Shown in pieces: positions 7,610 to 16,213 of a DNA stretch of 64,000 nucleotides. The stretch's first letter is position 1, and the number at the start of each line of letters is the position of its first letter. The stretch comes from CATOSD01 sp034422735 (GTDB lineage Bacteria > Chloroflexota > Dehalococcoidia > Lucifugimonadales > CATOSD01). The position numbers and the translations under genes were made by a program. The stretch spans positions 19,385-83,384 of the forward strand of contig DAOUJL010000029.1 in NCBI GenBank assembly GCA_034422735.1, written 5' to 3'. A model generated the notes under the pieces. That model did not search any database. It was not told the DNA's origin and saw only the letters and a program-made list of their open reading frames with translations.

Positions 7610-10600
7610 GTGCAGGGCCGGCTCTTCACCGAATATTTTCTCAGCGAGGGCATACGCGAGACGCGCGAGTGGCGCGTGTCCGTGGAGGACGCTGCCGCGT
7701 TCGACTCGTTCCGCGCCGGCGTTCGCGCGCGGCACGGCGCACTTGCCGCCGCCGCGTCTCCCAACGAGGCGACCACCGAGCAGGACCTGATCCGGCCTGT
7801 GCTGGAGCTGCTCGGTTGGGCCGACTACCTGCCGCAGCAGGGCGCCGACCGCAACGAGGACATCCCCGACCACCTGCTGTTCGCGGACGCGGACGCCAAG
7901 GACCGCGCCGCCCAGCGGCCCGCGCCCGCGGACCGCTACAGGGACGCGCTCGTCGTGCAGGAGAGCAAGCGGTTTGGGCTGTCGTTGGACGCCCGTGGAG
8001 GCGACAGCCGGCGACGCTCCGGCACCCCGCACGGGCAGGTGCTGCGGTATCTCTCCACTGCCGAGACGGTGTCCGAGGGCCGCATCCGCTGGGGCATACT
8101 CACCAACGGGCGGGTGTGGCGGCTGTACGACGGGCGCGCCCGTCCGCGGTCTACTGCCTACTTCGAGGTCGATCTCGGCGACACGCTCGCATCGGACAAC
8201 CTCGACCGCCTGCGGGTGTTCAACCTGCTGTTCCGCCGGGACTCGTTCACGCAGGAAGAGGGCGCTACCGCGACGTTTCTGGAGACCGCGCTCGCGGAGG
8301 GTCGGCGATACGAGGAGCGGGTGGCGCAGGACCTGTCCAGCGTGGTCTTCCAGCGCGCCTTCCCCCGGCTGGTCGAGGCGCTGGCGGGCAGGTCCGGCGC
8401 ATCCCTGGCCGACGTTCGCCACGCCGCGCTCATTTTCCTGTACCGGCTGCTGTTCGTGCTGTACGCGGAGGACCGCGGCCTGCTGCCCGTCAACGACTCC
8501 CGTTACGACGACTACGGGCTGCGCCACCGCGTGCGCGACGACGTGGCCCGCCGCACCCGGGACGGGGACGACTTGTCTGCCGTTGCTTCGATCTACTACG
8601 ACCATTTCACAACGCTGTGCCGGCTCATCGACGGCGGCGACCCGTCCATCGGCCTGCCGCCCTACAACGGCGGCCTGTTCGCGTCGGACGCCGCTCCGCT
8701 GCTGGAGACGGCCCGCCTGCCGGACAAGACGATGGCCCCCATCGTCTATGAACTGAGCCACACCGTATCGGACGGCACGCCCCGGTTCGTCAACTACCGC
8801 GACATGTCCGTCCAGCAGCTCGGGTCCATCTACCAGCGCCTGCTCGAGCAGGAGCCGGTGCGCGGCTCGGACGGCGGCATCGCCATACGCCCGAACGCCT
8901 ACGCCCGCAAGGACAGTGGCAGCTTCTACACGCCCCAGGAACTGGTCGACCTCATCATCGACCGCACGCTCAAGCCGCTGGCGGACGAGCGGCGCGCGGC
9001 GTTCGAGGACAGGGCCGCGGAGCTGAAGAGCGACCGCAGGTCCCACGCCGAGCGCCGCGCCGAACTGCTAAAGCTGGACCCCGCCGAGGCGGTGCTGGAC
9101 ATGAAGGTGCTCGACCCGGCAATGGGCAGCGGGCACTTCCTGGTCACCGCCGTGGACTTCCTGTCCGACGCCATCGCCGAGCTGGTGGAGTCCGCGCCCG
9201 CCGCTGTCACCTGGCTCAAGGATGGCTACGAGTCGCCGCTCGTGACCCGCGTGGCCGCCATCCGCGACGACATTCTCCAACGGGCCGCCGAGTCCGGCTG
9301 GGCAATCGATCAGTCCCAGCTCACCGACCGCGCCATCATCCGGCGCATGGTGCTCAAGCGCTGCATCTACGGTGTGGACAAGAACCCGCTCACGGTGGAG
9401 CTGGCCAAGGTCTCGCTGTGGCTGCACAGCTTCACCGTGGGGGCGCCGCTGTCGTTCCTGGACCACCACCTGCGCTGCGGTGATTCGCTCGTGGGAATGC
9501 GCGTGCAGGACGGTCTCGCGGCGCTGCGCCGGCTGAGCGGCCTGTTCGGCGCCAGCGCTATCCAGGGTGTGGAGAACGCCGCCGAGGGGATGGGTCGCAT
9601 CGAGGAGATAACCGATTCCGACATAGCCGAGGCGCAGGAGTCCGCCGCCCTGTTCCAGGCCGTAGAGGACAACACGGCGGAGCTTCGGGGTGTGCTCGAC
9701 TTCCTGTGCGGCCTGCGCTGGCTCACCGCCGGCATGAAGAAGAAGGCGCTCAGCGAGTTCGAGACGCCGCTGGTCGACGTCCTGGAGCAGAACTCCGCCA
9801 ACGCGCTGCCGCTCCTGGCGCACGGTCCGGACGCCACAGACGTCCAGCCTGGCAGCGAGCCGACGTCTTTGCCTGCTTTCGAGGAGGTGTGGCGGGACGC
9901 CAGGGCAATCGCCGACCGCGAGGGCTTTCTGCACTGGGAGGCTGCCTTTCCCGGTGTGTGGCGTGGCTGGCAGGATGAGCATCCGAGCGGTGGGTTCAAC
10001 GCAATCATAGGCAACCCGCCCTGGGACCGGATCAAGCTCCAGGAGGTCGAATGGTTCGCCTCCCGCGCGCCCGAAATCGCGCTGGCACAGACCGCAGCAG
10101 AGCGCAGGCGGCTTATCCAGGATCTGAGGGACGAGGGCGACCCGCTGGCTGCGGACTTCGATGCGGCAGGGGAGCGGGCAGAAGGGCTAAGCGATTTCGC
10201 TAGCGAAACGGGTGCCTACCCGCTACTAGGCCACGGAGACATCAACCTGTACTCGCTCTTTGTCGAGCGATCCATGGCGCTGGCCAGGCCCGACGGATTC
10301 GTGGGCCTCCTCACGCCGTCCGGCATCTATGCTGACGTGACCGCCTCCCGGTTCTTCAAGTCAGTCTCAACCACCGGGCGCGTGTCGAGCCTGTTTGATT
10401 TCGAGAACAGGAAGATTTTCTTCAAGGACGTCCACGGGTCGTTCAAGTTCTGCGCACTCGTCTACGGCGGCGAAGAACGCACCTTCACGCGAACCGACTG
10501 CGCCTTCTTCCTCCACGACCTTACGACTATCCATGATCCCGACCGCTGCTTTACTCTCACCGCTGTTGACTTCGCCCACGTGAATCCCAACACCGGCACC

Positions 10601-11644
10601 GCTCCCATCTTCCGCACCCGCCGCGACGCCGACATAACACGCGGCGTTTACGAACGCCATCCGGTGTTGGTGGACCGATCCGGGGCTGTTGTTCGGCGCA
10701 CTTGGCCGGTAAGTCACTTGCGCCAATTCGATATGACTAACGACTCTCATCTCTTCAAGACGGCACGCCAACTCGATGAAGCGGGCTTCTATCCTGTCCA
10801 GGGCAATCGCTGGAAAAGAGGAGACGACCTGTACGTGCCCCTGTATGAGGGGAAGATGGTCGAACCGTTTGACCACCGGAATTCCAGTATAGCTATCAAC
10901 TCGGCTAACCTGATTCGGCAGGCTCAACCAATCCAGACAACCCTTGAGGAGCGGATGAACCCAAACTTCCTGCCGATGCCAACGTTTTGGGTGTCAGCCG
11001 CTCGTGTGTCGGCCAAGTTCCCAAGCGGACTGGGATGGACCCTTGTGTACAGGCGCATTACAGCGCCCACAAACGCTCGCACGACGCTCGCCACTATACT
11101 GCCGTGGTGTGCCGTCAGTTACACGATCCCTATGCTACGCACAAGTGACCAAGACTTGTCCGCCATTGAAGCGGCTTGCCTTCAATCCGCCCTTTCGAGT
11201 TTCAGCTTTGACTTTGTGTCCCGCCAGAAACTGCAAGGAACTAGTATGAGCTTGACTTCCTTGGAGCAACTCCCGGTCATCGCGCCTGACGACTACGATC
11301 GCGTATTCGGCGATGAGACGGCGCGCGAGATCGTTCGGCGCCACGTGCTGGAGCTCACGTACACGGCGCACGACATGGAGCCGTACGCCCGCGACCTGGG
11401 CTACCTCGGGCCGCCGTTCAAGTGGGACGAGGAGGAGCGTCGCCACCTGCGGGCGCGGCTGGACGCGCTGTACTTCCACCTGTACGGTCTCGACCGCGAC
11501 GACGCGGGCTACGTGCTGGAGACGTTCCCGATCGTGCGCAGGCAGGATGAGAAGGAGTTCGGCAGCTACCGGACGCGGGAGATGGTGCTGGCGTACATGA
11601 ACGCGCTGGCGGCGGGGGATACGCGGGCGGTGGTGGCGGTGTAG
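7610..11644 (+). CDS. Type IIG-like restriction-modification enzyme (Eco57I-like, N6-adenine methyltransferase fused to nuclease)
   Basis: About 1344 residues. An N-terminal nuclease domain carries a PD-(D/E)xK-like set (Asp87 in IPDHLLF, Glu118 and Lys120 in VVQESKRFG). A helical connector follows, then a gamma-class N6-adenine methyltransferase with SAM motif DPAMGSGHF (502-510) and catalytic NPPW (802-805), and a C-terminal target-recognition half that ends in HLYGLDRDDAGYVLETFPIV. Such single-chain enzymes both cut and methylate DNA using one specificity domain; BREX PglX proteins have a similar methyltransferase but lack this nuclease set. GTG at 7610 is preferred because GAGG lies 8 bases upstream; the frame also opens from TTG at 7553. 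It ends 9 bases from the convergent DUF4276 gene. Confidence 0.85.
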   Translation: MQGRLFTEYFLSEGIRETREWRVSVEDAAAFDSFRAGVRARHGALAAAASPNEATTEQDLIRPVLELLGWADYLPQQGADRNEDIPDHLLFADADAKDRAAQRPAPADRYRDALVVQESKRFGLSLDARGGDSRRRSGTPHGQVLRYLSTAETVSEGRIRWGILTNGRVWRLYDGRARPRSTAYFEVDLGDTLASDNLDRLRVFNLLFRRDSFTQEEGATATFLETALAEGRRYEERVAQDLSSVVFQRAFPRLVEALAGRSGASLADVRHAALIFLYRLLFVLYAEDRGLLPVNDSRYDDYGLRHRVRDDVARRTRDGDDLSAVASIYYDHFTTLCRLIDGGDPSIGLPPYNGGLFASDAAPLLETARLPDKTMAPIVYELSHTVSDGTPRFVNYRDMSVQQLGSIYQRLLEQEPVRGSDGGIAIRPNAYARKDSGSFYTPQELVDLIIDRTLKPLADERRAAFEDRAAELKSDRRSHAERRAELLKLDPAEAVLDMKVLDPAMGSGHFLVTAVDFLSDAIAELVESAPAAVTWLKDGYESPLVTRVAAIRDDILQRAAESGWAIDQSQLTDRAIIRRMVLKRCIYGVDKNPLTVELAKVSLWLHSFTVGAPLSFLDHHLRCGDSLVGMRVQDGLAALRRLSGLFGASAIQGVENAAEGMGRIEEITDSDIAEAQESAALFQAVEDNTAELRGVLDFLCGLRWLTAGMKKKALSEFETPLVDVLEQNSANALPLLAHGPDATDVQPGSEPTSLPAFEEVWRDARAIADREGFLHWEAAFPGVWRGWQDEHPSGGFNAIIGNPPWDRIKLQEVEWFASRAPEIALAQTAAERRRLIQDLRDEGDPLAADFDAAGERAEGLSDFASETGAYPLLGHGDINLYSLFVERSMALARPDGFVGLLTPSGIYADVTASRFFKSVSTTGRVSSLFDFENRKIFFKDVHGSFKFCALVYGGEERTFTRTDCAFFLHDLTTIHDPDRCFTLTAVDFAHVNPNTGTAPIFRTRRDADITRGVYERHPVLVDRSGAVVRRTWPVSHLRQFDMTNDSHLFKTARQLDEAGFYPVQGNRWKRGDDLYVPLYEGKMVEPFDHRNSSIAINSANLIRQAQPIQTTLEERMNPNFLPMPTFWVSAARVSAKFPSGLGWTLVYRRITAPTNARTTLATILPWCAVSYTIPMLRTSDQDLSAIEAACLQSALSSFSFDFVSRQKLQGTSMSLTSLEQLPVIAPDDYDRVFGDETAREIVRRHVLELTYTAHDMEPYARDLGYLGPPFKWDEEERRHLRARLDALYFHLYGLDRDDAGYVLETFPIVRRQDEKEFGSYRTREMVLAYMNALAAGDTRAVVAV

Positions 11645-11653
11645 GGAGGGGGC

Positions 11654-12277
11654 TCAGGGTAGAGTGTAGGGCAGGAACTCCAGGCGGGTCAGCCACTCGT
11701 TGAACCGGGGACACTCGTCCCGGACGGCGTCCAGGCCGATGGCAGCGATTAGGTCGGGCCCGTGTACGGCTTTCCAATACCTGGGTAACAGTTGGTGGAT
11801 GCGCCTGCTAGGCGCCGTTGCGTAGTTGTCGTTGATGTCTTCGGGCGTCCGGAAGTTCGAGCGTATGATCCGTAAGCTCTCCACCAGTTCGTTCGTCGAC
11901 CCTGGTATTGCCTTGAACGCCCTGACGTCGGAGAACAACAGGCTCTCAAACTCGTGCAACTGGACGTAAGGGAAAATCAGCGAACTGTCTGGTGGTCGCC
12001 GAATCTCTGCGTCTATGCGGTTGAAGACCCTTTGCTCGAGCTGGTCGACCGTGTCGGTTCCCTTGCCGCGAAACCCGTAGAAGTCCACTAGGGACGTCAC
12101 GCTGTCAAAGTTCCAGTGCAGGTTCGCCATTACCGTGCCAAGCCTGTCAGCGTTAATCCTTCCTCCAAGGAGAATTGGTGAAGGGGTAACTCCGAACTGG
12201 ATCAGGTGGCCGGCTAACACATCCTCCACAAACCGCTCTTCGGTTTCGCCCTCCACCACAATCGCCAGCCGGATCAA
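11654..12277 (-). CDS. DUF4276 (TOPRIM-like) protein, effector partner of the AAA ATPase
   Basis: 207 residues if started at TTG 12277, which gives a TTGA overlap with the ATPase stop and the usual family start MIRLAIVVEG; a GTG at 12307 is the alternative. Visible DUF4276 blocks are VEGETEERFV (Glu9 to Glu13), VDFYGF (Asp65) and LHEFESLLFSD (Glu109, Glu111, Asp117), the acidic pattern expected for a TOPRIM-type nuclease fold. In PARIS and OLD systems a TOPRIM nuclease works with an ABC-type ATPase; the same pairing is seen here with a different TOPRIM family. Anti-phage function is inferred from this architecture and from the type IIG enzyme next to it. Confidence 0.75.
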   Translation of the reverse strand: MIRLAIVVEGETEERFVEDVLAGHLIQFGVTPSPILLGGRINADRLGTVMANLHWNFDSVTSLVDFYGFRGKGTDTVDQLEQRVFNRIDAEIRRPPDSSLIFPYVQLHEFESLLFSDVRAFKAIPGSTNELVESLRIIRSNFRTPEDINDNYATAPSRRIHQLLPRYWKAVHGPDLIAAIGLDAVRDECPRFNEWLTRLEFLPYTLP

Positions 12278-13404
12278 GGCCGTCCGCCAAGTAGGTTCAT
12301 TCGCCACAGTTCACCCGTGCCGTAGCCGTCCTCAAGCCAGTGCTGGTATTCTTTGGCGTCCTTCTTCTGGCAGATGGTGCGTCCCTCTTCGAGGTCCAGC
12401 ACGAAAATCTGGTCCAAGTCGAAGGCGTCCACCAGGAGTGGGGATTGCGTGGCCACTATGACCTGCCGCTCAGCGGAAAGGGACTTTATCAGTCCTCCAA
12501 GCAGCGCGATGGCGGCGGGGTGCAGGCCGAGCTCGGGCTCGTCCAGAGTGACGACAAACGGCAGCATTCCTGGCGGTAGGTTGAGCAGCGTCACCAAGGC
12601 GAAGAAACGCAGCGAGCCGTCCGAAGTGAGATGGGCGCCGAAGCTCTTGTCGCTCCACTTGGCGCGCCATCTCAGCAGAACCTTCCCGTAGTCCTCCTCG
12701 ATATCGAACCGGTCGAATCCGGGCAGCACCCGCCCGATCTGTCGGCAAATCGTCTCGTAGCGCGCGATGTCTTCCCGCTCCAGCCTGTGGAGCACCGCCG
12801 CGAGATTGCCACCATGGCTGCGCAGTTGGCCACTGTCGGAAACGTCCCACTTCTTCTTGAACGAGGAGGTGTCTGACGTGTCGTGGAACTGATACGTTTC
12901 CCAGTCACCCATTAGAAGGCCAACCAAATACGCATCATTGGTAACGCCAACCGGGAAATCCTGAGACTGAGCGGCTTCCACCATCCTGGCTTCTAGGTGT
13001 CCGCCACTGAAGTAATGCCAGTTTGTTTCGGTCTCAGGATACGGTGTGCTGCACCGAAACCTCTCGCTACTGAAAACAAACCTGTCGGGGTGGGCGTGCG
13101 CCAGTGTGAATCCGTATTCTCTGCGGTCCTCTTCCGTCCGCATTCGAACCTCGGCTTGCATGAGCGGCGTCGTGGCGCTGCCGCCAAAGAGCTGGTCGTC
13201 GGCGCCGCCCTGCCTTTGCACGTACTCCTGGAGCCGCCTCGATTTCAGCATCCAACTCATCATCTCGAAGAAGCGCATGAAGTTGGACTTGCCGGATCCG
13301 TTCGCGCCGATGAGCACCGTCGCCGACGGCATATCCGACAGTTCGACGTCGGCGAGGGAGCGGAACCCCCAAATCCTGATGGACTCTATCCTGTTCGTGC
13401 TCAT
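12274..13404 (-). CDS. AAA_21/SMC-like ATPase (COG4637 type), paired with DUF4276
   Basis: 376 residues. An ABC/SMC-type ATPase without a long coiled coil: Walker A GANGSGKS (33-40), signature-like TSDGSLRFF (260-268), Walker B VVTLDEPE (284-291) and the switch VATQSP (317-322). The N-terminus (IRIWGFRSLADVEL) is the RecF-like opening typical of these proteins. ATG 13404 was chosen over the frame opening at 13506 because GGAAGG lies 8 bases upstream and the domain begins there. The stop overlaps the DUF4276 start, so the pair is one translational unit. Likely acts as the sensor or activator of the TOPRIM-like partner. Confidence 0.82.
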   Translation of the reverse strand: MSTNRIESIRIWGFRSLADVELSDMPSATVLIGANGSGKSNFMRFFEMMSWMLKSRRLQEYVQRQGGADDQLFGGSATTPLMQAEVRMRTEEDRREYGFTLAHAHPDRFVFSSERFRCSTPYPETETNWHYFSGGHLEARMVEAAQSQDFPVGVTNDAYLVGLLMGDWETYQFHDTSDTSSFKKKWDVSDSGQLRSHGGNLAAVLHRLEREDIARYETICRQIGRVLPGFDRFDIEEDYGKVLLRWRAKWSDKSFGAHLTSDGSLRFFALVTLLNLPPGMLPFVVTLDEPELGLHPAAIALLGGLIKSLSAERQVIVATQSPLLVDAFDLDQIFVLDLEEGRTICQKKDAKEYQHWLEDGYGTGELWRMNLLGGRP

Positions 13405-13560
13405 GGAGCGCCTTCCCGAGTGATGTTGGACCTGTGCCGCGATGCGCTGGCGCCAGTCTTGGCCTGTGTGCGTCTTGAGGATATGCGCTGGCCCCCGGCG
13501 GCGCAAGCTGCTTAATCCGCCATATTGCCGGGTGGCTTGACTGCGGAGGGCCCCGCCCCT

Positions 13561-13589
13561 GGATTCCCGCTTTCGCGGGAATGACGATT
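13561..13589. repeat. REP-like palindrome (family C)
   Basis: TTCCCGC-TTTC-GCGGGAA followed by TGACGA. Related copies lie at 24130-24197 and 63889-63920. It sits between the ATPase gene and the rplU promoter. Confidence 0.75.
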
Positions 13590-13621
13590 GATGGATTGGG
13601 AGAGGGGACAGACTCTAGCCA

Positions 13622-13650
13622 TTGACGGCGGTGGCACTACGCCCTAGAAT
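13622..13650 (+). promoter_or_regulatory. Sigma70-type promoter of rplU
   Basis: TTGACG, a 17-base spacer, then TAGAAT; the -10 ends 18 bases before the rplU ATG, with GAGG between. One of the clearest promoters in the window. Confidence 0.75.
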
Positions 13651-13668
13651 TAGTGCGAGGTTTCACAC

Positions 13669-13986
13669 ATGGACTACGCTATATTTCAGACGGGCGGCAA
13701 GCAGTACCGCGTTAAGGAAGGCGATACGATTCGCGTCGAGAGTATTCCCGGCGACGAGGGCGACGCTATCGAGTTCGACGACGTGCTGATGCTGTCCCAG
13801 GACGGCAACGTGTCCGTGGGCGCTCCCACGGTGGAGGGCGCGCGCGTGACCACCGAGGTGGTGGGCAAGGGCCGCGCCAAGAAGATCATCGTCTTCAAGT
13901 ACAAGGCCAAGACGCGCTACCGGCGCAAGAACGGCCACCGGCAGCACTATACCGACCTGCGGGTGATAGGCATCTCCCAGCAGTAG
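13669..13986 (+). CDS. rplU: Large ribosomal subunit protein bL21
   Basis: 105 residues, full length. Binds 23S rRNA in the large subunit. MDYAIFQTGGKQYRV at the start and KYKAKTRYRRKNGHRQ near the end are the conserved bL21 segments. Followed 48 bases later by rpmA, the usual order in bacteria, and driven by the promoter at 13622-13650. Confidence 0.98.
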   Translation: MDYAIFQTGGKQYRVKEGDTIRVESIPGDEGDAIEFDDVLMLSQDGNVSVGAPTVEGARVTTEVVGKGRAKKIIVFKYKAKTRYRRKNGHRQHYTDLRVIGISQQ

Positions 13987-14034
13987 CCGGTCGCGGGAAC
14001 GAACGCCCGCACCCTGCCAGAAAGGGAATTCACG

Positions 14035-14292
14035 ATGGCACACAAGAAGGGCGGAGGCAGCACTCGCAACGGACGCGATAGCCAGTCCAAGCGGCTGGGC
14101 GTCAAGCGGTACGACAGCCAGTACGTGAGCGCCGGCTCGATCATCGTCCGGCAGCGCGGCACCAAGATCCACCCGGGCACGAACGTGGGTGTGGGACGGG
14201 ACCACACGCTGTTCTCGCTCATCGACGGCACCGTCAAGTTCGAGTTCAAGACGAAGGACAAGAAGCGGGCGAGCGTCTACCCCGTGGCATAA
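14035..14292 (+). CDS. rpmA: Large ribosomal subunit protein bL27
   Basis: 85 residues. The N-terminus begins directly with MAHKKGGGSTRNGRDSQSKR, the mature tail that reaches toward the peptidyl transferase centre, so the cleavable N-terminal extension found in Firmicutes is absent. The middle KRYDSQYVSAGSIIVRQRGT and GVGRDHTLFSL are standard bL27. AAAGGG precedes the ATG. Operon with rplU. Confidence 0.98.
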   Translation: MAHKKGGGSTRNGRDSQSKRLGVKRYDSQYVSAGSIIVRQRGTKIHPGTNVGVGRDHTLFSLIDGTVKFEFKTKDKKRASVYPVA

Positions 14293-14297
14293 GTGAA

Positions 14298-14336
14298 CAC
14301 CCCCATCCTAGCCTTCCCCCTGCGAGGGGGAAGGGA
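14298..14336. repeat. Family-A palindromic interspersed repeat
   Basis: CACCCCCATCCTAGC flank with the core CTTCCCCCT-GCG-AGGGGGAAG, a 9-base-pair stem, 6 bases after the rpmA stop. Position and fold would also suit a transcription terminator, but there is no U tract. Confidence 0.85.
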
Positions 14337-14376
14337 CTCTCGAAAGCTGCCGAATAGCACACCGAGTAAGAGATAG

Positions 14377-14580
14377 ATGAAGACCGGCATACACCCAACC
14401 TACTACCCCGAGGCGACCGTCACCTGCTCCTGCGGGAGGTCGTACACCACCGGCGCCACCAAGCCGGAGTTGCGCGTGGAGATCTGCAACCTGTGCCACC
14501 CGTTCTTCACGGGCGAGCAGCGGATCGTCGACACCGAGGGCCGCGTCGAGCGCCTCAAGCGCCGCTTCAACCTCCAGTAG
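14377..14580 (+). CDS. rpmE: Large ribosomal subunit protein bL31, zinc-binding type
   Basis: 67 residues. Contains the zinc-ligating cysteines of the C+ form: CSCG near residue 18-20 and CNLCHPFFTG (CxxC) near 37-40, with the typical start MKTGIHPTYYPEA. Lies just before a DUF1385 gene, a neighbourhood also seen in Firmicutes and Chloroflexota. Confidence 0.97.
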   Translation: MKTGIHPTYYPEATVTCSCGRSYTTGATKPELRVEICNLCHPFFTGEQRIVDTEGRVERLKRRFNLQ

Positions 14581-14666
14581 GCGCAGCGCTGGCAGTAGGC
14601 CCCGCCCTGACTTCCCGTCGCACCACCTCGCCAACGGCCGCCCGCGCGCCGTCCCGGAGGTGAGCC

Positions 14667-15548
14667 GTGCGGAATAGACCCACCTACGGCGGCCAGGCCG
14701 TCATCGAGGGCGTGATGATCCGCGGCCAGCACAACGTGTGCGTCGCGGTGCGCCGCCCGGACGGCAGCGTCGCCATCCGCCAGCAACCGCTCAGTCCCCT
14801 CTTCACCGGCGCGGCCCGCAGGGTTCCGCTCGTGCGCGGCGTCATCGCGCTCGCCGAGACGCTCACGCTGGGCATGAAGGCGCTCAACTTCTCTGCGAAC
14901 GTGGGGATGGAGGCGGAGGGCGAGGAGATGAGCGGCGCGGCGATGGCGCTGATGATGGCGGTGTCGCTGACGTTCGCCATCGGCGTCTTCTTCCTGGCTC
15001 CGCTGTTCGCCAGCGAATGGCTGGAGGGGCTGTTCGACTCCGCGCTCTACGCCAACATCGCCGAGGGGGTCATCCGGCTGGTGTTCTTCCTGGTCTACAT
15101 CGTGCTCATCGGGCGGATGAACGACATCCGGCGCGTGTTCATGTACCACGGCGCCGAGCACATGACGGTGCACGCCCAGGAGCGGGGGGACCCGCTGGAG
15201 GTGGCGGAGATTCGCAAGTACTCCACGGCACACCCGCGGTGCGGCACGGCGTTCCTGCTGGTGGTGATGGTGGTGTCCGTGGTGGCGTTCGTATTCGTGG
15301 GGCGGGAGCCGCTGTGGTGGCTGGTGGCGTCGCGCGTGGTGCTGATTCCGGTGATAGCGGCGGTGAGCTACGAGCTGATCCGGCTGAGCGGGATGTTCGC
15401 GGGCAACCCGCTGGTGGGGCTGATAACGGGGCCGAGCCTGGCGCTGCAGCGGCTGACGACGCGGGAGCCGACGGACGACCAGATCGAGATCGCGATCGAG
15501 GCGATGCGGCTGACGCTGGAGGCGGACGCCTCTTCGCCCGCGCCTTAG
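14667..15548 (+). CDS. DUF1385 (YqhQ-like) integral membrane protein
   Basis: 293 residues from GTG with GGAGGTGA upstream. Starts with the family signature YGGQAVIEGVMIRG and contains MYHGAEHM and HPRCGTAFL, all conserved in DUF1385. Hydrophobic stretches around residues 95-120, 130-155, 190-215 and 220-240 predict about four membrane helices. The molecular role is unknown. In Firmicutes this gene is often followed by prfA and prmC; here the next gene (hisIE) is convergent and overlaps the last 4 bases. Confidence 0.9.
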   Translation: MRNRPTYGGQAVIEGVMIRGQHNVCVAVRRPDGSVAIRQQPLSPLFTGAARRVPLVRGVIALAETLTLGMKALNFSANVGMEAEGEEMSGAAMALMMAVSLTFAIGVFFLAPLFASEWLEGLFDSALYANIAEGVIRLVFFLVYIVLIGRMNDIRRVFMYHGAEHMTVHAQERGDPLEVAEIRKYSTAHPRCGTAFLLVVMVVSVVAFVFVGREPLWWLVASRVVLIPVIAAVSYELIRLSGMFAGNPLVGLITGPSLALQRLTTREPTDDQIEIAIEAMRLTLEADASSPAP

Positions 15549-16165
15549 CCCTGGCGCTGGCGCAGCTCCTCCCAGACGTCCTCGGGGCGGGCGCCGACGG
15601 CGGCGAGCAGCACCAGCGCGTGGTACACGAGGTCGCCAAGCTCCTCCACCACGGCGTCGGCGTCGCCCTTGACGGCGGCGATGGCCGTTTCGCCCGCCTC
15701 CTCGATGACCTTCTGGCTGATGCGGTCCACGCCGCTGCGCAGCAGCGCCGACGTGTAGCTGCCCTCCGGCATGGCGCGCTTGCGGTCCTGGATCACCGAG
15801 AACACGTCCTCGACCACGCCCGGGCCACCCTCCGCCTTCACGAACTCGGGCAGCTCCTCGAACGAGGTGAAGAAGCAGGTGTCGTTGCCGGTGTGGCATA
15901 TCGGGCCGTCGGGGTTGACCTTGAGCAGGATGGTGTCGCCGTCGCAGTCGAGGGACGCGGACTCTATGCGCATGTAGTTGCCGGAGACCTCGCCCTTGTG
16001 CCACAGGTCCGACCGGCTGCGGCTGTAGAACCACACCTCGCCGCCCTCCATGGTGCGCTTGAGCGAGCCGGGGTTCATGTAGCCCAGCATGATGACGTCG
16101 CCGGTTTGGGCGTTCTGCGCGACAGCGGGAACCAGTCCCTTCTCGTCCAACTGTAGCTCGATCAC
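15545..16165 (-). CDS. hisIE: Bifunctional phosphoribosyl-AMP cyclohydrolase / phosphoribosyl-ATP pyrophosphohydrolase
   Basis: 206 residues. The HisI half (1-110) shows WFYSRSRSDLWHKGE, the metal-site DCDGDT and CHTGNDTCF. The HisE half shows SYTSALLRSG, then QKVIEEAGETAIAA and ELGDLVYH, the MazG-like Mg-binding helices. It carries out steps 2 and 3 of histidine biosynthesis. It lies apart from hisH-hisA-hisF and on the opposite strand, 48 bases downstream of truB, apparently as the tail of the nusA-infB operon. Confidence 0.95.
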   Translation of the reverse strand: MIELQLDEKGLVPAVAQNAQTGDVIMLGYMNPGSLKRTMEGGEVWFYSRSRSDLWHKGEVSGNYMRIESASLDCDGDTILLKVNPDGPICHTGNDTCFFTSFEELPEFVKAEGGPGVVEDVFSVIQDRKRAMPEGSYTSALLRSGVDRISQKVIEEAGETAIAAVKGDADAVVEELGDLVYHALVLLAAVGARPEDVWEELRQRQG

Positions 16166-16213
16166 GTTCTCACCTCATCAGGATGTCTGGTTTTCGTCCG
16201 CGCCGGGGTTGCG

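Noticed and set aside
15571..16034. Long minus-strand and plus-strand frames over the L31, DUF1385 and hisIE genes
   Set aside because: High GC creates long shadow frames; they are Arg/Gly/His-rich without family motifs, while the genes called have clear domains.
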